Assembly (NCBI GenBank): GCA_046350375.1
Contig: JAXMAO010000001.1
Coordinates: 310,001-374,000, forward strand
From: JAXMAO01 sp046350375
GTDB lineage: Bacteria; Planctomycetota; Phycisphaerae; UBA1845; UTPLA1
Length of the DNA stretch: 64,000 bases
Reading direction: 5' to 3'
The notes below the pieces were generated by a model. It was not told the origin of the DNA and did not search any database. It worked only from the letters and a program-made list of their open reading frames with translations. How positions within the stretch are numbered: the first letter of the stretch is position 1; each line of letters opens with the position of its first letter. This document shows, piece by piece, positions 50,195 to 58,957 of this stretch. Both the position numbers and the translations under genes were made by a program.

Positions 50195-51604
50195 TCAGGG
50201 CGGCAGCGGCACGACGAACGAATAGACCAGCCCGTAGCGCCGCGCGGTCACGTCGGGGGTGCCGTCGGGCGGCAGGGTGGTGTCGATGTTCTCCTCGGAC
50301 GAAATCCGCCCCTGCGCGTCGAACGCGCGGAACGTGAAGCGCAGCGCCGTCGGGCGGAAGGCCCAGGTGGCGGCGGTCCAGACGGCGCGGTAGGCGGTCG
50401 GCGATTCGAGCTCGATCGCGCCGGGGGCCGGGCCGAGCGTGGGGTTGCCGAACGCGCCAGCGCCGGAGTCGGCCAGCGTGCCGGCGGCGTCGAAGACCGA
50501 GAGCCACATCCGCTTGGAGCAGGGGTCGCCGGACGACGCGCCCGCACCCGGGGCGGTCCAGCCGGGCGCGCCGGCGGCGTCGCGCCGCTGGCCGAACCAT
50601 TGCGTGTCGGGGTTGGCGGTGGGGTCGACGACCGCGCCGTCGGTCCACTCGATGCGGATGTCGGCGATGCGCGGCTGGAGGGCGAAGCCGGCGCGGCGGT
50701 AGTAGATCGGGTTGTCGGTGGGCGCGAGCGGTCGCGCGTCGTTGACCTCGGCGGGGCAGAGGTTTTCCTGCCACAGGCCGGGCGAGTTGGGCAGCAGCGG
50801 CGGGTTGTCGCTGATGACGCGGGCGAGGAAGGCGCCGGCGGTTTCCTGCACGGCGTCGATGCCGCAGGCGTAGATATCGCGCGGCGGGACGACCGGCAGG
50901 CCGCCGAGCGGGTATTGCGCGGGCGGCACCTCACCGGTGAAGGAGGTGAATCGCGGCGCGCCGGCGGACGGCGCGGCGTCGAACAGGACGGCGCGGCGGG
51001 CGACGATCCACTGGCGCGACTCGATGGCGTCGAGCGTGCGGCCGTCGGCGTCGTCCCTGTAGATGGGCCGGCCGGGGCCGATGTAGAGCAGGGCGTCGGG
51101 CGCGGTGAAGGTGAGCCGCGCCAGGCCGGTGGCCGAGGCGATGGAGCGGTCGGTGACCGATTCGAACGCGCCGGCCGGGCCGGTGCTGGTGGCGAGGAAG
51201 ACGAGCCGGTCGTGGCGCACGGGAATTGCGGGCAGCGGACCGCCGCCGGAGACGCGCCCGCCGGCGACGTCGGGCAGGTTGGCGACGGGCGTCGGGCTTT
51301 CGATGATGAGCAGGGAACTGGGGGCGAGCTTGCGGATGGAGTCGCGAACGGCGGACTCGAAGGCGTGGGCGGCCTCGATCATCTCGGCCTGGGCGATGGT
51401 GCGGCCGGAGGTGATCGAGGCCATGTTGAAGACCTGGGCCACGGCCAGCATGACCGCCAGCAGCAGGGCGACGGCGACGAGCGCCTCGATAAGCGTGAAG
51501 GCGTGCGCGGCGCGCGCGCGCGTTGGCCGCGCGGGGCGCCCGCGACCGGTCGCGGCTCGCTGCGACCGGTCCGCGGGGCGCCAGGAGCAATCAGCGCGCG
51601 GCAT
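50195..51604 (-). CDS. Minor pseudopilin, GspJ-like
   Basis: A 469-aa protein from ATG 51604, overlapping the stop of the I-like gene. Prepilin signal AHAFTLIEALVAVALLLAVMLAVAQVF with Glu +5, followed by a large β-rich globular domain (VRHDRLVFLATSTGP) and a conserved-looking end (TARRYGLVYSFVVPLPP). GspJ is normally ~200 aa, so this is expanded like the K-like protein. Confidence 0.75.
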   Translation of the reverse strand: MPRADCSWRPADRSQRAATGRGRPARPTRARAAHAFTLIEALVAVALLLAVMLAVAQVFNMASITSGRTIAQAEMIEAAHAFESAVRDSIRKLAPSSLLIIESPTPVANLPDVAGGRVSGGGPLPAIPVRHDRLVFLATSTGPAGAFESVTDRSIASATGLARLTFTAPDALLYIGPGRPIYRDDADGRTLDAIESRQWIVARRAVLFDAAPSAGAPRFTSFTGEVPPAQYPLGGLPVVPPRDIYACGIDAVQETAGAFLARVISDNPPLLPNSPGLWQENLCPAEVNDARPLAPTDNPIYYRRAGFALQPRIADIRIEWTDGAVVDPTANPDTQWFGQRRDAAGAPGWTAPGAGASSGDPCSKRMWLSVFDAAGTLADSGAGAFGNPTLGPAPGAIELESPTAYRAVWTAATWAFRPTALRFTFRAFDAQGRISSEENIDTTLPPDGTPDVTARRYGLVYSFVVPLPP

Positions 51605-52719
51605 CAGAAGAAGACCCAATCGACCACCGGCGACCGCTTGCCGAAGCCGGCGGCGGTGTAGGTCGGCGGAAAGATCCACAGATCGAAGGAATGGCTGGAC
51701 TCGATGTCGGAGAGGTCCTCGACGACCTGCACGTTGCAGCGGATGTCGTTGGCCAGCCCGGTGACGACGACGTTCACGTCGGAGACCGTCAGCACGCGCC
51801 CGGAGGGGACGACCGGCAGCGGCGCGGCGCCGTTGACCAGCCCGGTGAGGATGAACTTGGCCCCCAGCGGCGCGAGGGACGAGAGCGGCACCCACGCGGG
51901 GCCGGAGCCGGCCGGATCGTTGGTCAGCACCTGCGTGCCGGGCACGTGCGCGACGGTGACGCGCCAGGGCAGCGGCATGCGAACCGGCAAGGCCGGGTCG
52001 ACCAGCGGCATGAGGAACGGCGTGGCGGCGGCGGTGGTGTCGGTGGGCAGCGCCTGGGCGGCATAGGTCTCGCCGCGGACCTGTCGACAGAGCGCGGCGG
52101 CGTGCTCAATGGCGCCCGAGGCCAGCTCGCGGTAGAAGCCGGTCCAGACCAGGCGGAAGCTGGCCTCTTCGGCGACCAGGTCGTCGGGCGGCAGGCGGAC
52201 GTCGCTGATGATGTCGGCGGCGCCGAGCGCCAGCGGGTTGTCGACCCAGGCCGGCGAGCCGAACGCGACCGGCCAGGCGAGGGTGTTGATGTAGTTGCCG
52301 TAGGCGGGCGCGACGCCGGCCGGCACGGTGAGCGTGACGGCGGGGATGAACCACTGGCCCGGGCCCGGCGGCGGCGCGGCAAGCAGTTCGTTCGGAATGA
52401 GGTTGAGCGCGGGCAGGACGGACCACGGGCCATCTTCGCCGGCGGGCATGACGCCGGTGGAGGCCGGTCGCCACAGGACGGCGGGCGTGATCTTGCCGCC
52501 CATGAGGGCGTCGGCGCGGCGCGCGAGGGACAGTGCGGTGGCGCCTTCGACGCCGACGCGGTGTTCGAACAGCGCGGCCGGGAAGACGGCCGCCACCAGC
52601 ACGAGCCCGACGCCGAGCACGCCGACGGAGATGAGCACCTCTTGCAACGAGAAGGCGCGGCGGCGGCGCGGCGCGACGAGTCGCGGCGGGCGGATCGAAA
52701 AGCGCGTGGCGGCGTTCAT
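51604..52719 (-). CDS. Minor pseudopilin, GspI-like
   Basis: A 371-aa protein with an atypical class III signal (RRAFSLQEVLISVGVLGVGLVLVAAVFPAALFEH), where Gln precedes the +5 Glu. ALSLARRADALMGGK follows as the usual helix extension. Overlaps both neighbours by 3-4 nt, so it is translated as part of the pseudopilin run. Confidence 0.75.
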   Translation of the reverse strand: MNAATRFSIRPPRLVAPRRRRAFSLQEVLISVGVLGVGLVLVAAVFPAALFEHRVGVEGATALSLARRADALMGGKITPAVLWRPASTGVMPAGEDGPWSVLPALNLIPNELLAAPPPGPGQWFIPAVTLTVPAGVAPAYGNYINTLAWPVAFGSPAWVDNPLALGAADIISDVRLPPDDLVAEEASFRLVWTGFYRELASGAIEHAAALCRQVRGETYAAQALPTDTTAAATPFLMPLVDPALPVRMPLPWRVTVAHVPGTQVLTNDPAGSGPAWVPLSSLAPLGAKFILTGLVNGAAPLPVVPSGRVLTVSDVNVVVTGLANDIRCNVQVVEDLSDIESSHSFDLWIFPPTYTAAGFGKRSPVVDWVFF

Positions 52720-53621
52720 TGAACCACCGCCAGTTCCCGGCCGGACCAGGAGGAGAGCAGCACGCGGCGGACATGCCGGTCGTAGAGGCGGGCGCGTGCG
52801 AGCCAGACGTTGACGATGTCGAACGGCGTGGGATTGGCGGTGGCGAGCACCTCTTCGTACTTGGCGCGGTCGGAGAGGATGAAGCCGCGCGTGCTGGTAA
52901 CCAGCGTGTCGCGCTGGTCGACCACGTATTTTTCGGCGTCGGTGTAGGCGGCGATGGGCGCCGGCAGGCGGAACAGGTCGGGGGTGCCGTCGGCGCGGCG
53001 GTTGGTGTTGGCGAACGGCACGGCGGCGCCGGTGTAGTCGGCGGTCAGCCGGGTGGCGAAGCGGCGGGTGCGCTGCACGAGCCGGCCGTCGGCGTCGAAG
53101 CAGACGGCGGCCCAGCAGAGGTTGTCCCAGTTGGCCTGGGTGGCGCCGGTGGCGCGGAGCGGCGTGCCGCCGGTGTCGAAGTCGAAGTCGATCGGGTGGG
53201 CGACGACGGTGGAGCGCCCGTCGGCATCAACGGGCAACGCGAGCGAGCTGTCGAGGACGTTGGCGAAGACGTAGCCGTTGACGTTGGTCGGGTTGGCGAT
53301 CGTGCCGTCGCCGGACGACAGCGGATCCCATCCTCCGCCGGGCAGGTTGGGGGCGGCGTGCCAGAGTTCCAGCCGGCCGTTCTGCGGGTTGACGACGAGC
53401 ATGGTTTCGATGGCGTTTTCAAGGGCGTAGGCGCGGGCGACGGCGGCGGCGCTGGTGATCGTGGCCTCGGCGAGCGCCAGGCGGTTGGTGTCGCCCAGGC
53501 GGCGGAACGCCAGGGTGACAATGCCGAGCGAGACGGCGACGACGGCCGTGACGACCAGCACCTCGAGCAGCGTGAAGCCGATCGATAGCGGCGTGCCAGA
53601 GTTTCGCCCGCGGCGCCCCAT
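52716..53621 (-). CDS. Minor pseudopilin, GspH-like
   Basis: A 301-aa protein with signal IGFTLLEVLVVTAVVAVSLGIVTLAFRRL and a GspH-type helix (EATITSAAAVARAYALENA) followed by a β-rich domain. Lies 12 bp downstream of the G-like gene and overlaps the I-like gene by 4 nt. Confidence 0.75.
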   Translation of the reverse strand: MGRRGRNSGTPLSIGFTLLEVLVVTAVVAVSLGIVTLAFRRLGDTNRLALAEATITSAAAVARAYALENAIETMLVVNPQNGRLELWHAAPNLPGGGWDPLSSGDGTIANPTNVNGYVFANVLDSSLALPVDADGRSTVVAHPIDFDFDTGGTPLRATGATQANWDNLCWAAVCFDADGRLVQRTRRFATRLTADYTGAAVPFANTNRRADGTPDLFRLPAPIAAYTDAEKYVVDQRDTLVTSTRGFILSDRAKYEEVLATANPTPFDIVNVWLARARLYDRHVRRVLLSSWSGRELAVVQ

Positions 53622-53633
53622 GCGTTCCCCCGG

Positions 53634-54488
53634 TTACGGACGCACCGACAGGTTGTCGCGCGCGTCTTCGATCTGCTGAGCCGACGGGTTGCGGATCCAG
53701 AGGTTGCCGAAGCGCCCGTCGGGCCCGGCCGATTCAATCACGAAGCCATCGGCCGGCTGACAGTACGGATGATTGACGACGGTGAACGGGTCGGACGCGG
53801 GGTCGCCGCCGTCGTCGGGGTCGGCCGAGGTGACGGCGCGCCAGCCGGCTTGCGAGGCGGCGTCGCGCGTGACCCAGAGATATCGATAGGGATGACCCCA
53901 GGGATCGACCAGGTGCAGTCGCGGGCGACTGGGCTCGGCGGCGGCGTGGGTGGGGTACATCTGGCCGGAGATGTCGGGCGAGAACAGTCCCTGCTTGTCG
54001 ACCAGGAAGGGCCCGCCCATGGCGGTGGCGGTGAGCTGGTAGGCCAGCACGTCGGAGGACATCTGCACGTCGTCGCGGCCGGTGAACCGCCCGGCGGCGT
54101 CGACGGCGTCGTCGTCGGAGAGGTCGCGGCGGCGCGCGGCCATGTCGTTGAAACCAGGAATGGCCAGGAACGGCCGGTTGTTGGGCAGCAGGGTGGTGGA
54201 GTCGAAGACCCAGCGGCCGGACCAGTGGGGCAGGCCGCGGACGGTGGCGGGGCCGGACATGGTGGTGCCGACCTCGATCCACTTGGGCCAGGCGGCGGCG
54301 TAGCGCTCGATGGCGGAGGCGATGAGGTGGAGCTGGGCCTCGGCCTGCGACTTGCGCGACGACGCGCGGACGGCGCGGGCGGAGATGACCAGCAAGGTCA
54401 TGAGCACGACGACCAGGCCGACGGCGGTGAGCACTTCGACCATGGTGACGCCGCGCCGTGCGCGACGCGGTGAGCGAGTGAGAATCAT
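53634..54488 (-). CDS. Pseudopilin, GspG-like
   Basis: A 284-aa protein. Signal RRGVTMVEVLTAVGLVVVLMTLLVISARAV has Glu +5 with Val at +1. LHLIASAIERYAAAWPK continues the helix, and LVDPWGHPYRYLWVT with GFVIESAGPDGRFGN are the G-type DPWG and SAGxDG motifs. Its ATG overlaps the GspF stop (TGATG). Confidence 0.8.
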   Translation of the reverse strand: MILTRSPRRARRGVTMVEVLTAVGLVVVLMTLLVISARAVRASSRKSQAEAQLHLIASAIERYAAAWPKWIEVGTTMSGPATVRGLPHWSGRWVFDSTTLLPNNRPFLAIPGFNDMAARRRDLSDDDAVDAAGRFTGRDDVQMSSDVLAYQLTATAMGGPFLVDKQGLFSPDISGQMYPTHAAAEPSRPRLHLVDPWGHPYRYLWVTRDAASQAGWRAVTSADPDDGGDPASDPFTVVNHPYCQPADGFVIESAGPDGRFGNLWIRNPSAQQIEDARDNLSVRP

Positions 54489-55789
54489 CAGCCACCTCCG
54501 CTTCCGCCGGTGAGGCTGTTGATGAGCGACACGAGCGGCAGGAAGAGCGACACGACGATGAACCCGACGATGACGCCGAGCACGACGACCAGGATCGGTT
54601 CGAGCAGGCTGACGAGGGAGGCGACCAGGGTTTCGACCTCATCGTCGTAGTTGTCGGCGACCTTGATCATCATCTTGTCGAGCTCGCCGGTTTCCTCGCC
54701 GACGTCGACCATGTTGACGACGATGGCGTCGACGATTTTGCTGGCGCGGAGCGGGTTGGCGAAGGAGTCGCCTTCGCGGATGGCGTCGTGCACCTGCCCC
54801 AGGGCGCGGGCGAAGACCATGTTGCCGGAGGTTTCCTTGGTGATGTTGATGGCCTCGAGGATGGGCACGCCGGCGGAGATGAGAGTGCCGAGGGTGCGCG
54901 TGAAGCGGGCGACGCCGGACTTGGCGGCGATCTGCCCGGCGATGGGAATCTTGAGGATGACCGAGTCGCGGACGTAGCGCGTGCCGTCAAACTTCCCGAC
55001 GATCTTGAGGAAGGCGACGACCAGGACGGGGGTGAAGATGATGATGGCCCAGCCGGGGATGAGCATGTCGGCCGGCTTGCCGGCGGCGTCGGTCGTGACG
55101 CCGACGACCCAGTCGGAGATGGAGAGCAGCAGTTGCGTCGGCCCGGGCAGCTTGGTGCCGAAGTCGGAGAAGATCTCCTTAAACTTGGGCACGACGAACT
55201 TCATGATGCCGGTGACGATCAGGAAGGCGAAGCCGATGACGCAGGTGGGATAGACCATCGCGCCGACGACCTTGCGCTTGAGCTTCTGGGCCTTTTCCAT
55301 GAACTCGGCGAGGCGCTGGAGGATGACGTCGAGCACGCCGCCCGTTTCGCCGGCGGCGACCATGTTGACGAACAGCCGGTCGAAGGCGCGCGGGAACAGG
55401 GCCATCGATTCGGAGAGGGTCGAGCCGCCTTCGACCGATTCGGCCATGTTGCGGAGAATGACCCGCAGGGTGCCGGGTTTCTGCTGCTGCTCGAGGATTT
55501 TCAGCGAGCGGAGAATGGGCAGACCGGCGTCCATGAGGGTGGAGAGCTGGCGCGTGAAGGTGGTGAGCTGTTTCTTGGAGACCTTGCCGCCGCCGCCGCG
55601 TTTCTTGGCGGGTCCGCCGGGGCCGGGCTGTTCGCCGCCCTTTTTGGCGGAGCCTTTCTGCTTGACCTTGGTCGGGAAGTAACCCATCTGGCGGATGCGG
55701 GCGATGGCATCCTCGGACGAGACGGCGTCGATCTCGTCCTTCACTTCCTGACCGGCAGCGTTCATGGCCTCGTACTGGAAGACTGGCAT
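54488..55789 (-). CDS. gspF: Type II secretion/type IV pilus inner-membrane platform protein GspF
   Basis: A 433-aa protein with duplicated T2SSF domains. The cytoplasmic N-terminus (MPVFQYEAMNAAGQEVKDEIDA) precedes a basic Gly/Lys linker and the first domain (FTRQLSTLMDAGLPILRSLKIL; MVAAGETGGVLDVIL), then membrane segments and the second domain (FTRTLGTLISAGVPILEAINI; MVDVGEETGELDKMMIKVADNYDDEVE). It is the probable first gene of the pseudopilin operon. The secretin (GspD) and ATPase (GspE) are not in the window. Confidence 0.92.
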   Translation of the reverse strand: MPVFQYEAMNAAGQEVKDEIDAVSSEDAIARIRQMGYFPTKVKQKGSAKKGGEQPGPGGPAKKRGGGGKVSKKQLTTFTRQLSTLMDAGLPILRSLKILEQQQKPGTLRVILRNMAESVEGGSTLSESMALFPRAFDRLFVNMVAAGETGGVLDVILQRLAEFMEKAQKLKRKVVGAMVYPTCVIGFAFLIVTGIMKFVVPKFKEIFSDFGTKLPGPTQLLLSISDWVVGVTTDAAGKPADMLIPGWAIIIFTPVLVVAFLKIVGKFDGTRYVRDSVILKIPIAGQIAAKSGVARFTRTLGTLISAGVPILEAINITKETSGNMVFARALGQVHDAIREGDSFANPLRASKIVDAIVVNMVDVGEETGELDKMMIKVADNYDDEVETLVASLVSLLEPILVVVLGVIVGFIVVSLFLPLVSLINSLTGGSGGG

Positions 55790-55998
55790 GGCGTGTGCTC
55801 CAGGTAATTCAAGCAGTCGCCGAACCGTGGTCCTCTCCCGGCTCGTCGTCGTCAGGCTTGGAGCTCGTCGGTCCCGCCGCGAACCCGATTCGCCACCATC
55901 GGCAGGCCTTCGAAACCCGGCTCTTTTCCCCGTACTAGTATTACGCCGATCTAGGTGTCGGGCGAGCCGGCCGCGATAGATCGTAACGTTAACTGGCG

Positions 55999-56010
55999 TA
56001 TAATATTATA
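55999..56010. promoter_or_regulatory. Palindromic -10-like element between gspF and nadK
   Basis: TATAATATTATA reads as TATAAT on both strands, and the gene-free interval separates two divergent genes (gspF and nadK). It could serve as a shared -10 for both; no convincing -35 hexamer is seen on either strand. Confidence 0.4.
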
Positions 56011-56128
56011 GATGCTGGCCGGGATTTCACCCGCCCCGCCAGCGGCCCGGCGTACGGGGTGCCGCCAGCGGCGGTTCGGGCGTATCATGGCCACCAGCCG
56101 GCGCGAGCCCCGACCCGATAGGAACGGC

Positions 56129-56986
56129 ATGTCGCATAGCGCTGCACATCCGCGCGTCTGCCTGGTGGGCAATCCGCACAAGCCCGAGGTCGTGTCGGTC
56201 TTTCCGGCCATCCGCGACTGGCTGGCGAAGCAGCCGATCGCGCTGACCGCCGAGCTGCAAGGCGACATCGGCGCGCGGCTGGCGAACGGGCACGAGCGGG
56301 TGGTGGTGCTGGGCGGCGACGGGACGATTCTGTGGGTGGCGCGGCTGCTGGGGGAGCGACAGTCGCCGATCGTCGGGGTCAACATGGGGAAGCTCGGCTA
56401 CCTGGCCGACTTCAGCGCGGACGACCTGCGGCAGCACTGGGCGCGGGTGCTGGGCGATCGGTCGCTGATTTCGGCGCGCATGGCGTTGGAGCTGGAGATT
56501 CTCGCCCCGGGCGGCGCGGCGCAGCGACTGATGGCGTTCAACGATTGCGTGGTGCACGCCGGGGCGCCGTTCCGCATGATCGACCTGGAGCTGCGGCTGG
56601 ACGGACAGACGGTGTCGCAAATCACCGGCGACGGAGTCATCCTCTCGACGCCGAGCGGCTCGACGGCGCACAACATGTCGTGTGGCGGGCCGATCCTGCA
56701 ACCCGACGTGCAGGCGATCATCGTGACGCCGATCTGTCCGCACTCGCTGACGCATCGACCGGTGGTGGTGGGTCCGCACGCGTGCGTGGAGATCGGCGCG
56801 GTGCACGCCAACACGGGGACGACGGCGGTGATCGACGGGCAGCAGTCGGTCGCGCTGGCGCCCGGCGCGCGGATCATCGCGCGGCGGGCCGCGCAGACCT
56901 TTCAACTGGTGCGCCATCCCGATCGACCGGCGTGGCTGACGCTGGTGCGCAAGCTGAGCTGGGGCCAAGGGCCGAGGGGGGGGTAG
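56129..56986 (+). CDS. nadK: NAD kinase
   Basis: A 285-aa ATP-NAD kinase making NADP. Motifs: VVVLGGDGTILWVAR (GGDGT), VGVNMGKLGYLADF, FNDCVVHAG (NE/D motif), SGSTAHNMSCGGP and TPICPHSLTHRPVVV. Start ATG 56129 follows ATAGGAACGGC. It may share an operator region with the pseudopilin operon. Together with nadE at 61406 it puts two NAD-pathway genes within 7 kb, interrupted by the low-GC cassette. Confidence 0.93.
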   Translation: MSHSAAHPRVCLVGNPHKPEVVSVFPAIRDWLAKQPIALTAELQGDIGARLANGHERVVVLGGDGTILWVARLLGERQSPIVGVNMGKLGYLADFSADDLRQHWARVLGDRSLISARMALELEILAPGGAAQRLMAFNDCVVHAGAPFRMIDLELRLDGQTVSQITGDGVILSTPSGSTAHNMSCGGPILQPDVQAIIVTPICPHSLTHRPVVVGPHACVEIGAVHANTGTTAVIDGQQSVALAPGARIIARRAAQTFQLVRHPDRPAWLTLVRKLSWGQGPRGG

Positions 56987-57157
56987 GGAGGGCCAGATTG
57001 GCGCGCCTGGCTGGGGTCGCGGGGGTCGCTGGTTCCAAACTTGTCGCTCGGATTTCTTTCACGGCGAACGATTCGGCACGCGAGTGCTTCGCGAAGGGGG
57101 GGAGAGTGCATGGGGGAATCTCCAAAGCCTCCACCCTTCCCGCTCCCATCCCGGGGA

Positions 57158-57892
57158 TCAGAACCTCGAGAACACGTTCTTGATCAGCTTCTCGATGTGG
57201 GCTGCGACGCTGTTCTCCGCGATCGACGCTGAGTTGGGGTGTCCGCATGCGTTCCGAAGAATAAGGCAGTCATTCTGAAGGATTTGCTTGACGCTCTTCC
57301 CCATGATCCCGATCGCCTCGCAGACGTCCAGGAAGTCATGCTCCTTCATGCGCCCGAGGTCGTCCTGTTGCTTTGCCGTGCGCCATTTGGCATCGCGGCG
57401 TGTGGCCTCCGCATTCAACTCCGCCAATTTCGTCGTGAACACCTTCTTGTGTAAAAGCGCCACGGCACCGGCCCATGAAAACACGACCGCCGCGCGGTAC
57501 TGCTTTGCCTCGAAGCAGTGGATGGCTTCCATGACGAACGACTTCGTCAGCGCGTCCGAGATCGGGTCGGCATGGCCGCGCAGCGATCGGCTGGAGTGCG
57601 TGACCACGAGGTTGACGCTTGCCGATTGCGCCAATTCCCTGACTCGTTCGATACCGGGATGCTGAATCTCCCACCCCTTGGAGGTAAGCGCGACCGATCC
57701 GCCCGATTTGCCGAGAATGTCGGAGATGTTCTTCTTCGCGAGCTTCGGAACGCCCGCGCTGAGGCATCGATCTTTGATCTTTCCAACGGACAAGGGCTCG
57801 ACCGGTTCAATGGCGAGCAGGACGAGCAACTGGTCACGATTGCCCAGATTTGGGCCGTGCAGTATCCGCTTGGCGTCAACAAGCTTGAGCAA
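57158..57892 (-). CDS. HEPN-like protein with N-terminal winged helix (cassette gene 3)
   Basis: A 244-aa protein. An N-terminal wHTH (QLLVLLAIEPVEPLSVGKIKD ... GGSVALTSKGWEIQHPG, about residues 20-82) is followed by a helical region (MEAIHCFEAKQYRAAVVFSWAG, about 121-142) and ILRNACGHPN. The R213-N-x3-H218 spacing fits the R-x4-6-H active site of HEPN ribonucleases, and the helix upstream has the EA..C...YRAAV pattern of that fold. Start overlaps the preceding gene by 17 bp. Codon use is lower-GC and less biased than neighbours. A toxin or RNase role is inference; family not firmly identified. Confidence 0.6.
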   Translation of the reverse strand: MLKLVDAKRILHGPNLGNRDQLLVLLAIEPVEPLSVGKIKDRCLSAGVPKLAKKNISDILGKSGGSVALTSKGWEIQHPGIERVRELAQSASVNLVVTHSSRSLRGHADPISDALTKSFVMEAIHCFEAKQYRAAVVFSWAGAVALLHKKVFTTKLAELNAEATRRDAKWRTAKQQDDLGRMKEHDFLDVCEAIGIMGKSVKQILQNDCLILRNACGHPNSASIAENSVAAHIEKLIKNVFSRF

Positions 57893-58364
57893 CCTGTGTC
57901 TCCAGTTCGGTCATCTTCGCAGTCGAAAGGGCGTATTCGTCCGCCGCAACGTCGTTGATGTCATTCGACTTGACCAAATTCTTCAAGGAACTGCTGAGGT
58001 TGTTGCTGTAGGACGCCTTGTAGTGCGACTTGGCGGACTGCATCGCCGTCAACAGGTCCTTTCGCTTGAGTGACGCTTTTCCGTCAACCTTTGCTGAATG
58101 CAGCAGCGCGGCAAGGATCAGGTCCGGACCTGACGCAACCTTGAGTTTGGCCGCAAACGTAGACACCGTTCCCGTGCCCCCACCTCCATGCCCTCCCTGA
58201 CCGGTCTGATTGTTTCCCGCCTTGTGGTCGCGAGAAGGCGGCGCGAGAGGTGCAATCTCCATCAGGTCCTTGACGAGTGCGAGTAGGTCCCTTTCAAGGA
58301 AGTCGTGTTCCCCTTCGTACTCCACTTCGATCGCACCGAGCTTGATTCTTATTTTGCTCGCCAT
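57876..58364 (-). CDS. Small wHTH protein with Gly-rich linker (cassette gene 2)
   Basis: A 162-aa protein. The N-terminal β/α segment (KIRIKLGAIEVEYEGEHDFL, then RDLLALVKDLMEIAP) is joined by a Gly/Gln/His-rich linker (about residues 45-68) to a C-terminal winged-helix-like domain (SGPDLILAALLHSAKVDGK, SYSNNLSSSLKNLVKSNDI, EYALSTAKMTEL). Architecture parallels cassette gene 1, and the C-terminal part resembles the N-terminus of the HEPN-like protein. Family not recognised. Confidence 0.6.
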   Translation of the reverse strand: MASKIRIKLGAIEVEYEGEHDFLERDLLALVKDLMEIAPLAPPSRDHKAGNNQTGQGGHGGGGTGTVSTFAAKLKVASGPDLILAALLHSAKVDGKASLKRKDLLTAMQSAKSHYKASYSNNLSSSLKNLVKSNDINDVAADEYALSTAKMTELETQVAQAC

Positions 58365-58393
58365 CTGGATTGTCTCCTAAGCTTCATCCATGC

Positions 58394-58864
58394 TTACTGG
58401 TTGGCCTTCAGAGTTTTGAGGTGATCGAGACCGGCCGCGGACACACGAAACTTCCCATCCGACACGACGAATACTCGCTTCGTCTGCGTGAGCCGCCGTA
58501 CGTTCTCCGATGCGTTGGCGACCTTGATGTTCTGATCAAGCAGCAACTGGTTCGCCGCCTTCGTGTTAAAGGTCCTGTCGGTCTCCTTGCCCTGGATGAA
58601 CGCGCCAGCGATCAGCACCTTGTCCACATCGGTGACGTCCGACCGGAACTCGGTGTAGAACTCGCCGAAGACGTCCGGTAGTTCCACGCTGGCTGCCGGC
58701 AAGAGGGCTTGACGCTGGCTTGCCCCACCGGTCGCGGCGCGAGCAGGCTCTCTTAGCTCCGACCAGAGCTTGTCCCACCACTCCGCAACCGCTGCCGCCG
58801 GCCCCTCGAGTTCGAGTTCGCCGGTGGTCCGATTTGCCCTAACTTTGATGCGTGGCTCACTCAT
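58394..58864 (-). CDS. Small wHTH protein, paralogue-like (cassette gene 1)
   Basis: A 156-aa protein from ATG 58864 with GGAGACAGGA just upstream. N-terminal segment PRIKVRANRTTGELELEGP plus AAVAEWWDKLWSELRE has the same β-β-α layout as cassette gene 2, then a linker, then a C-terminal wHTH-like domain (KVLIAGAFIQGKETDRTFN; NASENVRRLTQTKRVFVVSDGKFRVSAAGLDHL). First gene of a three-gene operon; 29 bp separates it from gene 2. Function unknown. Confidence 0.6.
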   Translation of the reverse strand: MSEPRIKVRANRTTGELELEGPAAAVAEWWDKLWSELREPARAATGGASQRQALLPAASVELPDVFGEFYTEFRSDVTDVDKVLIAGAFIQGKETDRTFNTKAANQLLLDQNIKVANASENVRRLTQTKRVFVVSDGKFRVSAAGLDHLKTLKANQ

Positions 58865-58928
58865 GATCCTGTCTCCATACTCATCCCAGCCCAATCGCGG
58901 CGATGGACGCCGCACGAATAGTGGCTCA

Positions 58929-58957
58929 ATGATAGGGTCCCAGCGACTCGCTGTCAA
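58929..58957 (-). promoter_or_regulatory. Strong promoter of the three-gene cassette
   Basis: On the minus strand: TTGACA (58952-58957), 17-bp spacer, TATCAT (58929-58934). It is the best sigma-70-type match in the window together with the one at 40642, and is placed 65 bp upstream of cassette gene 1. The surrounding DNA is much richer in A/T than the flanking genome. Confidence 0.7.
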
